Below, in pieces: positions 6,040 through 6,282 of a stretch of DNA of 6,282 bases (positions are counted from its first letter, which is position 1; each line of letters begins with the position of its first letter). The notes under the pieces were generated by a model. That model was not told the origin of the DNA and ran no database searches. It was given only the letters and a program-made list of their open reading frames with translations. The DNA comes from Pseudomonadota bacterium (GTDB taxonomy: Bacteria > Pseudomonadota > Alphaproteobacteria > Acetobacterales > Acetobacteraceae): positions 1 through 6,282 of the forward strand of contig JAJZCS010000125.1 of assembly GCA_021829055.1 (NCBI GenBank). Reading direction: 5' to 3'. Both the position numbers and the translations under genes were made by a program.

Positions 6040-6282
6040 GGCGAGCACCGGGTCATGGCGCAGTTGGTCATGATTGACCAGGTCCTCGTGGCCAAGGGCA
6101 ATGCCGACGACGCGCTGCATCACCAGGATGCCAACCTCATGCTCGACCAGCTCCGGCCGCCGCCGGTCGCTGAAGCACGCCGCAAAGCGCTCCGTCAGCC
6201 GGATCCCCTCCGGCGGCTTTCCATCCGCTACGTAGATGGAACCTTGGCCACCTCCGCCCGATCCGCAGCGCCCGGAAGCAGT
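6040..6282 (-). pseudogene. IS1380-family transposase fragment, disrupted
   Basis: On the minus strand, from 6207 down to 6040, the translation reads GIRLTERFAACFSDRRRPEL, then VEHEVGILVMQRVVGIALG, then HEDLVNHDQLRHDPVLA. This is the conserved N-terminal region of IS1380-type transposases. The preceding piece, LLPGAADRAE (6281-6252), belongs just upstream but in another frame. The two are separated by 44 bases (6208-6251) that carry an in-frame stop and look inserted. The 5' end lies beyond the window and the C-terminal catalytic part is missing: after about 6040 the sequence becomes the antisense of the IS630 remnant. The identification rests on recalled family sequence but is strong over about 55 residues. 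Confidence 0.75.

Larger units (their letters stand above)
5399..6282. mobile_element. Mosaic of two dead insertion sequences joined head-on
   Basis: An IS630-type remnant (+) meets an IS1380-type remnant (-) somewhere in 6022-6039. Both lack the transposase part that should lie at the junction. A simple insertion of one element into the other would leave an intact terminal repeat there, and none is seen. A nested insertion followed by a deletion, or recombination between two elements, would explain it. The outer end of neither element could be located. Confidence 0.65.

Noticed and set aside
1..6282. CRISPR array, tRNA/rRNA genes, riboswitch, defence system
   Set aside because: No regularly spaced repeats, no tRNA-like fold and no nuclease or toxin-antitoxin genes were seen in reading both strands by eye.

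Overview
The window looks like an accessory stretch of a moderately GC-rich alphaproteobacterial chromosome or plasmid. Acetic acid bacteria (Acetobacteraceae) fit best: an IS1380-type transposase remnant, a family first described in Acetobacter, sits next to an IS630-type remnant, and the intact genes are types found in that group. This is inferred from protein families and base composition; there is no rRNA or marker gene to confirm it.

Layout. Positions 1-364 hold a possible start of a leftward gene running off the window and a possible transposase scrap, then the leader of the first clear gene. Positions 365-2227 (+) encode a 620-residue polytopic membrane protein of the SbmA/BacA-YddA class (fused permease plus ABC ATPase). 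Its ATPase half keeps the family scaffold but has lost nearly every catalytic motif. Positions 2206-3615 (-) encode a complete family 1 glycoside hydrolase (beta-glucosidase type). It converges on the transporter gene and the two overlap by 22 bp at their 3' ends. Positions 3616-4628 are about 1 kb with no convincing gene; there are several palindromes, including one strong 10-bp-arm hairpin, and what may be decayed coding sequence. Positions 4629-5219 (+) encode a small YgjV-family inner membrane protein. Positions 5399-6282 are a pile-up of dead insertion sequences: a frameshifted IS630-type transposase (+) lacking its first catalytic Asp, joined head-on to an IS1380-type transposase fragment (-) that is itself disrupted.

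How the genes relate. I see no operon. The beta-glucosidase should release glucose from beta-glucosides in the cytoplasm. The SbmA/YddA-like protein would move a peptide-like or other bulky compound across the inner membrane. The YgjV protein has no assigned role. The three intact genes are not obviously one system; they look like independent accessory genes between transposon debris. The most interesting item is the transporter, whose ATPase domain appears to have become a pseudo-ATPase while the reading frame stayed intact. I found no evidence for a new defence system, CRISPR array, RNA gene or phage module.
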